Both the position numbers and the translations under genes were made by a program. Shown one piece after another: positions 1 to 7,141 of a stretch of DNA of 64,000 bases (the first letter of the stretch is position 1; every line of letters starts with the position of its first letter). The notes below the pieces were generated by a model. It searched no databases. It had not been told where the DNA came from and saw only the letters and a list, made by a program, of their open reading frames with translations. The stretch comes from Microseira sp041929235 (lineage in GTDB: Bacteria; Cyanobacteriota; Cyanobacteriia; Cyanobacteriales; Aerosakkonemataceae): NCBI RefSeq assembly GCF_041929235.1, contig NZ_JBHFNP010000057.1:1-64000 (forward strand). The letters run 5' to 3'.

Positions 1-130
1 CAAATGAGGCATAGTGTTTATAGCGAGGATGATTCTCGAATGCAGAAATAATTACTTCCATCTCCTCTTTTGAGAAGCTGTCAATGTCTTCTGATTCCTG
101 ATTGTTATTTAATTTGAAATCCTCTGCCAT
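1..130 (-). CDS. Tyrosine recombinase (phage-type integrase), partial and apparently lacking its N-terminal part
   Basis: The frame opens at an ATG at 130 and runs off the left edge, giving 43 residues. The stretch SKEEMEVIISAFENHPRYKH resembles the start of the catalytic domain of cyanobacterial tyrosine integrases, where it normally follows a DNA-binding arm of more than 100 residues. Here only about 18 residues precede it, and a TAA lies five codons upstream of the ATG in the same frame, so the arm domain is missing or encoded elsewhere. The start is 4 bases after the stop of the excisionase-like gene, so the two are probably co-transcribed. The catalytic residues lie outside the window. 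The family call rests on pattern memory; the truncation is an inference. Confidence 0.55.
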   Translation of the reverse strand, partial: MAEDFKLNNNQESEDIDSFSKEEMEVIISAFENHPRYKHYASF

Positions 131-134
131 CTCG

Positions 135-464
135 CTAAATGTTTAGCTTGGTGCAACGGATGAGAATTAACAAGTCCCGTTTATGAGAAATATTATTTGT
201 TTTAAAAATAAAATTATTAGATTTCTTTTGATTGCTTAATAAGCTCGCTTGATAGAATTCAATTGCCCGTAGATGAGCTGCTGGATCGTGTCTATTGTGG
301 AACCAATCTTGAATCAGTTCCAGATTGTACCTCACGCAACGACTGTTAATCCTTACCCAATGAATTCCCTCAATCCACTCGCCCTGAAGCCGATAACGCT
401 TCAAGGTTTCGCTACTTAAACCAAGAGCTTCCGTCGCTTTTTGCTTGTTGACAAATAACACCAT
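135..464 (-). CDS. Excisionase-like helix-turn-helix protein
   Basis: This small basic DNA-binding protein has about 109 residues from the ATG at 464; an upstream ATG at 485 would add seven. The sequence KATEALGLSSETLKRYR looks like a MerR/excisionase-type winged helix-turn-helix, followed by GIHWVRINSRCVRYN, which fits the wing. Such proteins usually sit directly upstream of integrases and act as recombination directionality factors or repressors. That is the arrangement here, since the integrase frame begins 4 bases downstream. The C-terminal 25 residues are lysine- and asparagine-rich and probably disordered. Its role is inferred from fold and neighbour only. It may belong to an integrated element extending left of the window. 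Confidence 0.6.
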   Translation of the reverse strand: MVLFVNKQKATEALGLSSETLKRYRLQGEWIEGIHWVRINSRCVRYNLELIQDWFHNRHDPAAHLRAIEFYQASLLSNQKKSNNFIFKTNNISHKRDLLILIRCTKLNI

Positions 465-485
465 ATTCTGGAACTCTCTGTGCAA

Positions 486-1075
486 AAAAAGAAAATATTT
501 GGTTAGTTCTATGAATTTGGCGATGCATCCCTAACTCATCCTGTGGTGATGAACCTATATTCAAGAAAACTGCCTGCCCGATGCTCTCAAATACACCAGA
601 TGCATTCGCGTACAGCGTGCCACAGGCATATCGCGCTATCATCGCCCTTGAGCAGCGATCAATTCTTCAGTTCTCTCATCAACTATTTAGCCTGGGTTAT
701 GCGGTTAAACCTCCGGCAAAAGATATACAGTCGAATGTACATGAAAAAAACTGAATAACCTGGTTACAGGAGATAATATTATTGCAGTCGTGGGAACTTA
801 AACTTGAATTCTTACTCGACAAGTTACCAACACAACAATTATAACAACCCTAAAAAAACCAATTTCACGGAAACGAGAGAGACTCTGTAGAAGAGAAGCA
901 ACAAATTTGGGATTACTGAATTTCGAGGTTAAAGGCAATTATAATTGCAACATTCAATGCCCTTGTCTGTAGGATCTTTCAATTTTGAAGCCAATTTTTT
1001 CCCTAAATTTGACCTAATTTCTCACCGGGACAACTAAGGTAAAAAATTGTTACAGGCGCATGTTGATGATCCCGG
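486..1075. other. Intergenic stretch with no recognised gene
   Basis: No convincing coding frame was found on either strand. Short open frames here (for example 543-758 on the plus strand) have no recognisable domain. A short motif at about 617-636 (GTGCC, three variable bases, GGCATATCGC) recurs in variant form at about 6158-6176, so it is probably a small dispersed repeat. Confidence 0.5.
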
Positions 1076-1828
1076 TCAAGCTGCTGCCTTCAGAGCGTTT
1101 AGTGGTTGGTACATCGTACCCAAGAACGGGCGCTCCTCCTGCGGCATCTGTACTGTCATGTGGCACAGCAACCGGAACTGGAGTGGTGCAGGAGCCATGT
1201 TGATGCGCTCAACTACCACATCAATTAAACAGGGAGATTGACCCGACACCTCAAAGCCAACATCAGAAAGATACCGGGGACAATAGCCTACTAAATCATC
1301 ATCTTCAGTACACAGCATCAAGGCAGCGCGGTCATACGAATTTTCAGGGTCGCCAACTAGACGCAACACCTCGCCCATCTGTAAGCGGCTAATTCGACTA
1401 GCGTTTAATGGTGACAAATTAAGGAGTTCTTGAGCAAAGAAGTGGAAGTGGTAGAATCCATTCTCATCTGGTTCTGGACAGGGGAAGACAAACAAGGTGT
1501 CTGTAACCCGTTGCCCTCCGCTTTTCGCTAGCATTGCCATTGGGTCGTCTTGATGAATTGGGATGTTCAACCACCGCAAGAAATCTGCGTAGTCGGGTCG
1601 GCTGCGACGCAAGAGACGATTGGCGAATAATGGAAACAGTTCTGGAGATTGATAAACTAAGTCTAATTCTGGGAACGACGGCAATGACCTTAAGCCGTAT
1701 TGCTGTTGTGCTGCTAGTATGCCTTGGATGTAAACAAACTGATAGTTAGTTCCGTCAAAGGTTAATCGCCCAATCGGAAACCAAGTGCGATCCAGTGGGT
1801 TTTGCCAAGCTAGAAACAATGTTTTCAT
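1076..1828 (-). CDS. HIRAN-domain protein with a HipA-N-terminal-like region
   Basis: The protein has 250 residues. The first half contains IGRLTFDGTNYQFVYIQG and SFPELDLVYQSPELFPLF, resembling the N-terminal part of HipA-type proteins. The second half contains MGEVLRLVGDPENSYDRAAL and LVGYCPRYLS, the pattern of a HIRAN domain, a small beta-barrel linked to DNA-end or single-strand binding and found in helicases and nuclease-associated proteins. Its ATG overlaps the end of the HipA-like kinase gene by four bases, so the two form a translationally coupled pair. The kinase gene is now split by an insertion sequence, so this gene may be expressed without its partner. No catalytic motif is visible. 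A toxin-antitoxin or defence-type regulatory role is only a guess. Confidence 0.7.
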   Translation of the reverse strand: MKTLFLAWQNPLDRTWFPIGRLTFDGTNYQFVYIQGILAAQQQYGLRSLPSFPELDLVYQSPELFPLFANRLLRRSRPDYADFLRWLNIPIHQDDPMAMLAKSGGQRVTDTLFVFPCPEPDENGFYHFHFFAQELLNLSPLNASRISRLQMGEVLRLVGDPENSYDRAALMLCTEDDDLVGYCPRYLSDVGFEVSGQSPCLIDVVVERINMAPAPLQFRLLCHMTVQMPQEERPFLGTMYQPLNALKAAA

Positions 1829-2430
1829 CGTAGTTCTTTTTGCAGGTCAAGCAGTCGTTGTTGGTTTATTTCTAGGATTTGTTGAGCAAAGGCGATCGCA
1901 ATTTCTGAAATGAACTCGTTGGGAATGCAGTTAAACAGTGCCAGTGTGTTTGTCATAGATACGCTGGCTAGCTGTTCTAGCCATACCTTAGCAGCAAGAG
2001 GATAACGTTGTGCAGCTAATCGAAAGGCATCCAAAGGCTTGAGGGCTTTTCTGTCTCCTACTTGAACATATAGTGCGGATCTACATTTTGCTGCGTAGGC
2101 CGATACGGAACGATTGTTAAGCTTTTCTTGCCGCTTAATATCCAACAATTCCCGCCCCAAGCTGGAGGCGCGATCGTAGGTGGGGGCTAAATTTAGCGTT
2201 GCTGGCGATGTGGATGAGGTTATAGGGGTTTCGATAAATGCCCAGTTTTCATGGTGGCGATCGCTATTCCCAATCCACGCATCCAATAGTAGGTAGCCTA
2301 CGAAGGTTTCCACTGCTGTTGTGATGCCCTTTGGAGGTATCCAGGAAAGAGGCAGTTGCACCACGTTGTTGCTGATGGCTGTTAGCACGATATCGAGGGT
2401 ATGTTGCGACACGTTAAAGGTGTGACGTTC
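1825..2430 (-). pseudogene. HipA-like kinase, C-terminal part (gene split by an IS605-type element)
   Basis: This is the 3' portion of a HipA-like protein kinase gene. GNSDRHHENWAFIE matches the HipA catalytic loop (Asp, His and Asn conserved), and APTYDRASSLG fits the metal-binding motif after it. Homologous sequence begins at about HTFNVSQHTLDIV. The open frame continues upstream to 2553, but that part lies within the right end and 3' region of the insertion element, so it is not native. The N-terminal part sits at 4261-4569 beyond the element. The gene ends in a four-base overlap with the HIRAN gene. All visible catalytic-loop residues are kept, so the break seems recent. The protein is presumably not made intact. 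Confidence 0.75.
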
Positions 2431-2431
2431 T

Positions 2432-2465
2432 CTCCCGTTAAGTGTGCTTCGCACTATAACGGGAG
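2432..2465. repeat. IS605-type right-end hairpin
   Basis: CTCCCGTTA at 2432-2440 pairs with TAACGGGAG at 2457-2465, and the inner bases extend the stem imperfectly. The same stem is found at the other end of the element (4222-4245), identifying this as the subterminal hairpin recognised by TnpA. It lies just past the tnpB stop at 2469, where the guide RNA of TnpB systems normally ends. Confidence 0.75.
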
Positions 2466-2468
2466 CTT

Positions 2469-3737
2469 CTAATTCAGAATAGAGATAGTTGTACACCATC
2501 CCAACCTGAAAAAGCTTCGCGCTTCGCGGGCTGGGTATCCCCTCGGCCTCCACGCGCAGACTTTCCGGAGTCCCACCTCGTTTAAAGCTCGGTCTAGTAT
2601 ATTCCGAGCTGCGTTCTCGTCCCTATCCATTTCCAGTCCACATTTGTGGCACTCATGCAAACGAATGGATAGAGTTTTTGGCACCTTTACTCCACAGCTT
2701 GAGCAATTTTGAGATGTTCCTTGAGGGCTTACCTTCACCACTCGGACACCGCATTTGACTGCCACTGCGTCCAATATGGTAATAAACCTCCCCCATGCTG
2801 CATCTAAAACTGATTTACTCAATCTTGTACGAGCAAGTCCTTTGATGTTCAAATCTTCCACTGCAATCAGGTCATACTTTTTGACTAATTTGTGAGCGGT
2901 ATTGTAGTGAAAGTTTTCTCGAATTCTACCAATGCGTTGATGAATTCTGGCTACCTTGTTTTTCTGTCTATTGCTACGATTTGACCCTTTCTCCTTGCGG
3001 GCTAATTTGCGTTGCTGACGAACCAAGTGAGACTGGGTTTTGCGGTAAGTTTGCTGGATGGGAACAGTCTCACCAACAGAAGTGGTAAGAAAATCCTTAA
3101 GTCCAACATCGACACCGACAGCAGTCTTCACCTCATCCAACGGCATCGGTTTAGGTACGGTGTCATCTTGCATAGAAATGCAGCAGTACCACCCATCAGC
3201 TTTATGGACAATGGTGCAAGTTTTCAAGGTGAAACCATTAGGGATAGGGCGATGCATGATAACCGGCATCTTCCCTATTTTTGATAGTTTCAGTACACCA
3301 TTGCTCAAATGCGCTCCAGCTTTAGGACAGTTGATTCGAGGGTAGACAAATGAGCGTAATTCACCAACTTTCTTGAACTTCGGTCTACCCCCGCGCTTTC
3401 CTGACTTATCAGGAAATAGCCAACGCTCCCAAGCTTTGTTTAATCGTTGCAGATTAACCTGTTGTGATTCTGACCAGATGTTTTTGTATTCAGGAAACAG
3501 CACCTTTGTTTGCTTTAAGCCTGACTGTTGAGTGTAGTAATCAATTTTATTTGGTATCTCACCAATGGGTTCAGAAACAATGCTGCAACGGTCAATCTGA
3601 CAACGGGTTTGTCGTAGCCAATCTAACCTCTGCCCCAAACAGTAATTCCAGTGACGACGAAGCAGCTCTAACGTATAGAGCATTGTTGCTTCTTGTGAGG
3701 CACTGGGTTTAATTCGGTAGAAGTAGGTTAGAATCAT
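2469..3737 (-). CDS. tnpB: TnpB, RNA-guided nuclease of an IS605-type element
   Basis: The protein is full length, about 422 residues from the ATG at 3737 (MILTYFYRIKPS is the usual start); a frame extension reaches 3773. The RuvC-like triad is complete: Asp in VGVDVGLKDF, Glu in AVEDLNIKG and Asp in DRDENAARN. A zinc-ribbon with CSSCG and CHKCG lies between the last two. TnpB proteins are guided by an RNA transcribed from the right end of the element and cut DNA next to a target-adjacent motif, which helps retain the element. No frameshift or missing catalytic residue was seen. The divergent tnpA begins about 20-30 bases from the tnpB start, so both share one promoter region. The C-terminal 25 residues overlap the probable guide-RNA region. 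Confidence 0.9.
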   Translation of the reverse strand: MILTYFYRIKPSASQEATMLYTLELLRRHWNYCLGQRLDWLRQTRCQIDRCSIVSEPIGEIPNKIDYYTQQSGLKQTKVLFPEYKNIWSESQQVNLQRLNKAWERWLFPDKSGKRGGRPKFKKVGELRSFVYPRINCPKAGAHLSNGVLKLSKIGKMPVIMHRPIPNGFTLKTCTIVHKADGWYCCISMQDDTVPKPMPLDEVKTAVGVDVGLKDFLTTSVGETVPIQQTYRKTQSHLVRQQRKLARKEKGSNRSNRQKNKVARIHQRIGRIRENFHYNTAHKLVKKYDLIAVEDLNIKGLARTRLSKSVLDAAWGRFITILDAVAVKCGVRVVKVSPQGTSQNCSSCGVKVPKTLSIRLHECHKCGLEMDRDENAARNILDRALNEVGLRKVCAWRPRGYPAREARSFFRLGWCTTISILN

Positions 3738-3766
3738 AACTATCATTTTATAGCTTATCGCTAACC

Positions 3767-4177
3767 ATGACAATACAGTATGACAAGGGTTTTAGATCTG
3801 TCTACACGCTTACCGCTCATATTGTATTTGTGACTAAATACCGCAAGAAAGTTATCAACAAAGCGATTCACGAACGACTAGCCACTATTTTTGATGAAAC
3901 TTGTTCAAAATGGGAAGCGACCCTACTAGAGTTCAATGGAGAGGACGACCACGTACATCTGCTGGTTCGATATCATCCTCAAATTGAACTGAGTAAGTTT
4001 ATTGCCAATCTCAAAACGGTTTCTAGTCGCCTAGTCCGCAAAGAATTCGGTGACTATCTCAATCGAATTTACAGAAAACCTATTTTCTGGACGGGTTCTT
4101 ATTTTGTAGCCAGTTGTGGCGGGGTAACTGTTGAGCAGCTTAAAAAATATGTTGAGCAACAGGCAAATCCAGAATAA
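3767..4177 (+). CDS. tnpA: TnpA, Y1 (HUH) transposase of an IS605-type element
   Basis: This 136-residue protein has the size of IS200/IS605 single-strand transposases. The HUH metal-binding motif is seen in DDHVHLLV near residue 62, and the catalytic tyrosine in LKKYVEQQ near residue 128. Both are intact, so the element may still be mobile. TnpA binds the end hairpins as a dimer and cuts and joins single-stranded DNA during replication. It is transcribed towards the left-end hairpin at 4222-4245 and diverges from tnpB. The ATG at 3767 is the only sensible start. Confidence 0.92.
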   Translation: MTIQYDKGFRSVYTLTAHIVFVTKYRKKVINKAIHERLATIFDETCSKWEATLLEFNGEDDHVHLLVRYHPQIELSKFIANLKTVSSRLVRKEFGDYLNRIYRKPIFWTGSYFVASCGGVTVEQLKKYVEQQANPE

Positions 4178-4221
4178 GGATTCGCTACCCTTGAAGGTTT
4201 ATTGCTGGTCGGCATTCCCCA

Positions 4222-4245
4222 CCCGTTAACCTTCGGTATAACGGG
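4222..4245. repeat. IS605-type left-end hairpin
   Basis: CCCGTTA at 4222-4228 pairs with TAACGGG at 4239-4245 around a ten-base loop. The stem equals that of the right-end hairpin at 2434-2463. It lies 45 bases after tnpA, as expected for the left end of the family. Confidence 0.75.
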
Positions 4246-4260
4246 CGACCCCTGCCGACA

Positions 4261-4569
4261 TCAAGTTGGAGCAAGAATCTCGTTTCCCTGAATTAGATTG
4301 CCAGCATCGGGTACAAAGGAGGGGAAAACCGTGCCGCGATTGTGATTCCAGATGGCTAGTTCAATTCGGGCATAGGGCAGTCTGAGTAACTCGCACAACT
4401 GGGATGCTATCTTTTCTGCCCAATCTTCGCCAGTGTTGAGTCGGGCTTGTTTATACAGGCAATAGCCCAATTCCGGGTGATGGAACCAGAATTTGAATTT
4501 GGTTCCCATCGCCTCGGTGGCAACGGCTGCATCTGCTGGAACTACGATAATCGGAAACGGTTGACTCAT
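4261..4569 (-). pseudogene. HipA-like kinase, N-terminal part (gene split by an IS605-type element)
   Basis: These 102 residues hold the N-terminal part of the HipA-like kinase found at 1825-2430. MGTKFKFWFHHPELGYCLYK, TGEDWAEKIASQL and GTVFPSFVPDAG fit the nucleotide-binding lobe of this family, and GNEIL is where the lobe normally continues towards the helical part. The frame stops at a TGA on the element's edge, three codons after GNEILA. Beyond the element the protein resumes with HTFNVSQHTLDIV. The start ATG at 4569 is preceded by a region holding a terminator-like repeat (4635-4699). The split is directly visible; the exact junction is not. Confidence 0.75.
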
Positions 4570-4634
4570 GAGGTCATCTGTTCAGTGAAGCGATCGCTCG
4601 CCTGCTACAACATTAAAAAACCCAATCTGCCCGT

Positions 4635-4699
4635 GTCAGTCGATGGTTAAAAATCCGCCTTGTCAGGCGGATTTTTCGACAAACTTCTCCCACTTCGCG
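4635..4699. repeat. Dispersed 65-bp repeat, copy 1 (second copy at 48879-48943)
   Basis: This segment and 48879-48943 are nearly identical, with only three or four differences by eye. Each carries the terminator hairpin and the flanks GTCAGTCGATG and TCCCACTTCGC. In this copy the 3' end of the fibrillin gene follows after about 130 bases. In the second copy a short stretch resembling that gene's 3' end (GAAATACAAACAGAT) follows almost at once. Confidence 0.75.
4649..4676. terminator. Rho-independent terminator hairpin, probably serving the fibrillin gene
   Basis: AAAAATCCGCC at 4649-4659 pairs perfectly with GGCGGATTTTT at 4666-4676 around a six-base loop. A-runs on one side and T-runs on the other make it bidirectional. 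It lies 140 bases beyond the fibrillin stop and upstream of the HipA-like gene. Confidence 0.65.
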
Positions 4700-4817
4700 A
4701 GGTAAGCTATATGTATTGCTAGTAATACAGCGAACTTCAAGCTTTATCATCCAGAAGACCGCGATCGCACCACCCAACTATAATAAATGCGACAAGAGCC
4801 GACGCACTGCATCGGTT

Positions 4818-5462
4818 TTAATTCAAAAGCTGGCGCGCGCGACGAAATACAAACAGATTACCCGTTGCTCCTCGCCCGATTCTAATTTCTGCATCTAAAT
4901 AGGAAGTCGTCCACAAAGCTTCTTTTCGGAGGAATTCTAATACTGGGATTTTTAATTCGGGTAAATTCCAGCTAGAGGAACCAAAAGGTTTGGTGGCTCG
5001 GATATAAAATGTGCCAAAAGTTACCTTGGCAATTTGGTCATCTTCGCCCCAATTCCAAGTTCCGTCAGCCTGTAACTGCCACTCACCTAGTAATGGCAAG
5101 TCAATCAAAGCACCGTTAGATGCATTAATTTTACCTGGCTCGCCTGTAACTAAGCTTTGCCACACCTGTTTGATTTGGATTCCTCCCAACATATTTGGTG
5201 TTGATGCGATCGCTCGCGTGACGACCGTTCCGTTAGAGGCGTACACTAATTGCCAGTCACCGATTAGAGAAGGGAGATGCTTGGGACTTAGCGGGTGCGG
5301 GATGGGATTGAGGCTCTCTAATTGTTGGACAATTTGATCGATTGGCTGTGCTGGTGATGGAAATAGAGCTTGAAAAGTCTCTAATGCTTCCACTCGTTGC
5401 AACAGTTCAGTTTTCAAGGCTAATCTGGTTGTTTCATCCCCTATCATGTCTCGCTTTTCCAC
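4818..5462 (-). CDS. PAP/fibrillin-family lipid-associated protein
   Basis: The protein has 214 residues from 5462, or 209 from a second ATG at 5447. LPSLIGDWQLVYASNGTVVT matches the conserved start of the plastid-lipid-associated protein (fibrillin) domain, and the C-terminal YLDAEIRIGRGATGNLFVFR matches its conserved end. Fibrillins are lipocalin-like proteins attached to thylakoids and lipid globules in plastids and cyanobacteria, involved in carotenoid or prenylquinone storage and in photoprotection. There is no signal peptide or membrane segment, as is usual. It seems monocistronic, with a strong terminator downstream at 4649-4676. The lipid bound is unknown. Confidence 0.85.
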   Translation of the reverse strand: MEKRDMIGDETTRLALKTELLQRVEALETFQALFPSPAQPIDQIVQQLESLNPIPHPLSPKHLPSLIGDWQLVYASNGTVVTRAIASTPNMLGGIQIKQVWQSLVTGEPGKINASNGALIDLPLLGEWQLQADGTWNWGEDDQIAKVTFGTFYIRATKPFGSSSWNLPELKIPVLEFLRKEALWTTSYLDAEIRIGRGATGNLFVFRRARQLLN

Positions 5463-5531
5463 TTGTATGCTTTGAGAACAGCATAATCTGTAATGGAAAT
5501 TTCCATCGCTAGTTACTACCCGAACAACTTC

Positions 5532-5879
5532 CTATTCTTGAAGAAACTCGGCAACTGCTTTTAAGTCTTCCATTGCCCGGTTGAATCTATTAAGCATAGC
5601 TTCAGCAACTTCTTCTTGGGCATTGACGGTTGATAAATGCGTAAGCATGTAACGATCTAAGGCTTCGATCCACAAGGATACACCGACACGGCGAATCGCT
5701 GTAAGTAATCCCATATTGGTTAAAACAGCGAGGTGAAATCCGCTTGGGTTTTGTCCGCCGTAGCCTAAATGTCCATCCACCAGTTCCAGTTTTTGGGGAG
5801 TGAATTCCTCATATTGCTCGAAGGTAATGCCAGCAGGTTCGAGTTGTGGTTGGGGTAGTGGGGGTCGTTGTTGGGTCAT
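5532..5879 (-). CDS. Conserved hypothetical protein, possibly related to the Uma2/DUF820 N-terminus
   Basis: This 115-residue protein begins with a proline- and glutamine-rich stretch and then reads ITFEQYEEFTPQKLELVDGH, which resembles the entry to Uma2-type (DUF820) nuclease-fold proteins. The Uma2 catalytic residues further on are not present. The rest (FHLAVLTNMGLLTAIRRVG and NAQEEVAEAMLNRFNRAMED) is probably helical. It may be a short family of its own or a truncated relative. The gene lies 69 bases upstream of the fibrillin gene in the same direction and could be co-transcribed with it. No function is assigned. Confidence 0.55.
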   Translation of the reverse strand: MTQQRPPLPQPQLEPAGITFEQYEEFTPQKLELVDGHLGYGGQNPSGFHLAVLTNMGLLTAIRRVGVSLWIEALDRYMLTHLSTVNAQEEVAEAMLNRFNRAMEDLKAVAEFLQE

Positions 5880-6253
5880 GGAAGGTGTTAAGAGTTTGTT
5901 ACTGTTAGCAGATTAATCGATATTTGGGGCAGATTACTGATTCTAAGGTTGCATTTTTGCAAGTTAATCCGAATGTTCCCTTAATTTTACTTCTTCGGTG
6001 CGGGATGAGAGTTGAGCCGATGGATCCAAAAAATCCGCCTTTGAAGGCGGATTTTCCACTCTCTAATCGATTTAATGCGTTCAGCTCGCCTGCTTGATAT
6101 CATGAGTTGTTAGCGGCTCAACCACTCTGGATAATTTGTAGAGGCGCGATCGCGCAGCGTGCCGGATGGCATATCGCTTTTTCGGGAACAATAAAGTTGG
6201 GTTGCGAAAAACCTCTCTTTTCTTATTCATCTCGCTATTAAAACCGCAGAAGG
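5880..6253. other. Intergenic stretch with a terminator and short repeats
   Basis: No gene is recognised in these 374 bases. They hold the hairpin at 6030-6055 and a short dispersed motif at about 6158-6176 (GTGCC, variable bases, GGCATATCGC) similar to one at about 617-636. Confidence 0.5.
6030..6055. terminator. Rho-independent terminator hairpin downstream of the VirB-like genes
   Basis: AAAATCCGCC at 6030-6039 pairs perfectly with GGCGGATTTT at 6046-6055 around a six-base loop. The stem is the same as in the terminators at 4649-4676 and 48893-48920, but the flanks differ. It lies about 200 bases beyond the small gene ending at 6254. Confidence 0.6.
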
Positions 6254-6466
6254 CTATGACTGTGGTAGGGAAGGAGATGAATTGTTAATAGGTTGCTGCC
6301 TAGCTCCTAACTCTTGTAATTTTCCGACTAACTCAACAGAAATTCCAGATAAATTAGCAGCTTCTATTGTAGAGCTACCGATCTTAAGCCGCTGTAAAAA
6401 ATTCTCAATTCGGTACCACAAAGGCGAACCTTGACGCAAAAGCCGACGCTCAACCGCTACGCGCAC
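6254..6466 (-). CDS. Small hypothetical protein, possibly the readthrough extension of the upstream VirB9-like gene
   Basis: This frame encodes VERRLLRQGSPLWYRIENFL and SGISVELVGKLQELGARQQ, apparently helical, with a polar tail. The only ordinary start is a GTG at 6466. The frame is exactly that of the VirB9-like gene just upstream: its TAA at 6482-6484 is followed without another stop by ACA ATT GAA AAT GGC GTG. The piece could be a separate gene (GTG, or ATT at 6478) or the tail of a longer protein cut by a nonsense mutation. A GGGGGAG sequence lies about 10 bases before the ATT. No domain is recognised. Confidence 0.45.
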   Translation of the reverse strand: MRVAVERRLLRQGSPLWYRIENFLQRLKIGSSTIEAANLSGISVELVGKLQELGARQQPINNSSPSLPQS

Positions 6467-6481
6467 GCCATTTTCAATTGT

Positions 6482-7042
6482 TTACCAATCTCCCCCAGAT
6501 GATGTTAAAGAAACAAATGACGTTTGGCGAGCAGGAGCTACCTCTGCCGATGCTATAACTTCTACGGTGTGGTATTGTGGCATTCCTGAACCTTTGCTCA
6601 AACGAAAAGTATAGATTCGCCGCCCCGTCCTAGAGGCAGTAATCACAGTTAGCAAGGTACTATTTGTTCGAGGTAAACCAGGAATATCTAATTCCTCAAT
6701 TCGCCGCAAATGCACTACAGTAGCTCCTGGTTGAGGACATGCTTGTCTGCTTAGTCCTGCTAAACAACCGTCTACATCTAAAGTGATAAATTGCGGATTG
6801 TCCAGCCAAACTTTTTCGATGATTTCCCCAGTGGAAATAAAACTGATATTTAGACCGTAGCCCGGAACCAGATATAAAGTTGGGGTTATGCCTGTTTTTC
6901 CTGTAGCTTCAGCAACTGTAATGCGATGTAGAGAGGGAGTTGGTGTCTCTAAACTCACGGCTCTCCCTCCGTGACCAAGAACTCCTACAGCTAAGGTTAA
7001 AAAGCTTAAAAACATCAGATTTGAATCGTGCAGTTTTTTCAT
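6482..7042 (-). CDS. VirB9/TrbG-like secreted protein
   Basis: This 186-residue protein has an N-terminal signal sequence or anchor (MKKLHDSNLMFLSFLTLAVG). The mature part contains LVPGYGLNISFISTGEIIEK and VWLDNPQFITLDVDG, and then a beta-rich stretch ending in YTFRLSKGSG. This resembles the N-terminal domain of VirB9/TrbG/CagX proteins, which build the outer-membrane ring of type IV secretion and conjugation systems. A VirB10-like gene lies 100 bases upstream. The usual C-terminal VirB9 domain is not evident, so the protein is short. With only two components present this is more likely a remnant or a divergent envelope module than a working conjugation system. The in-frame sequence after its stop is discussed with the next small gene. 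Confidence 0.5.
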   Translation of the reverse strand: MKKLHDSNLMFLSFLTLAVGVLGHGGRAVSLETPTPSLHRITVAEATGKTGITPTLYLVPGYGLNISFISTGEIIEKVWLDNPQFITLDVDGCLAGLSRQACPQPGATVVHLRRIEELDIPGLPRTNSTLLTVITASRTGRRIYTFRLSKGSGMPQYHTVEVIASAEVAPARQTSFVSLTSSGGDW

Positions 7043-7141
7043 GTTTCTACCTCCTATAATTTATTTTTTGTGGCTAATTGCTAATGGTTAATTGCTAATA
7101 TGATAGTTTTAGCCAGATTAGCAATTAGCGGCTAACTGACG

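Larger units (their letters stand above)
2432..4259 (-). mobile_element. IS200/IS605-family (IS605-type) insertion sequence, apparently complete
   Basis: Divergent tnpA (Y1 transposase) and tnpB genes lie between two hairpins with the same stem (CCCGTTA paired with TAACGGG), one at each end: 2434-2463 on the tnpB side and 4222-4245 on the tnpA side. This is the layout of IS605/IS608/ISDra2-type elements, which lack terminal inverted repeats and move as single strands. The element separates the two halves of a HipA-like gene. Outside the left end on the minus strand the sequence reads CCAACTTGATGTCGG. TTGAT is the target of ISDra2, but an in-frame TGA arises there, so the exact ends are uncertain by a few bases. 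Confidence 0.85.

Noticed and set aside
543..758. 71-codon plus-strand open frame
   Set aside because: Composition and sequence show no domain, the start lacks a ribosome site, and it partly overlaps another short random frame.
2466..2553. Upstream extension of the HipA-like C-terminal frame
   Set aside because: It lies within the insertion element (tnpB end and right-end hairpin), so it is accidental coding, not the kinase's true start.
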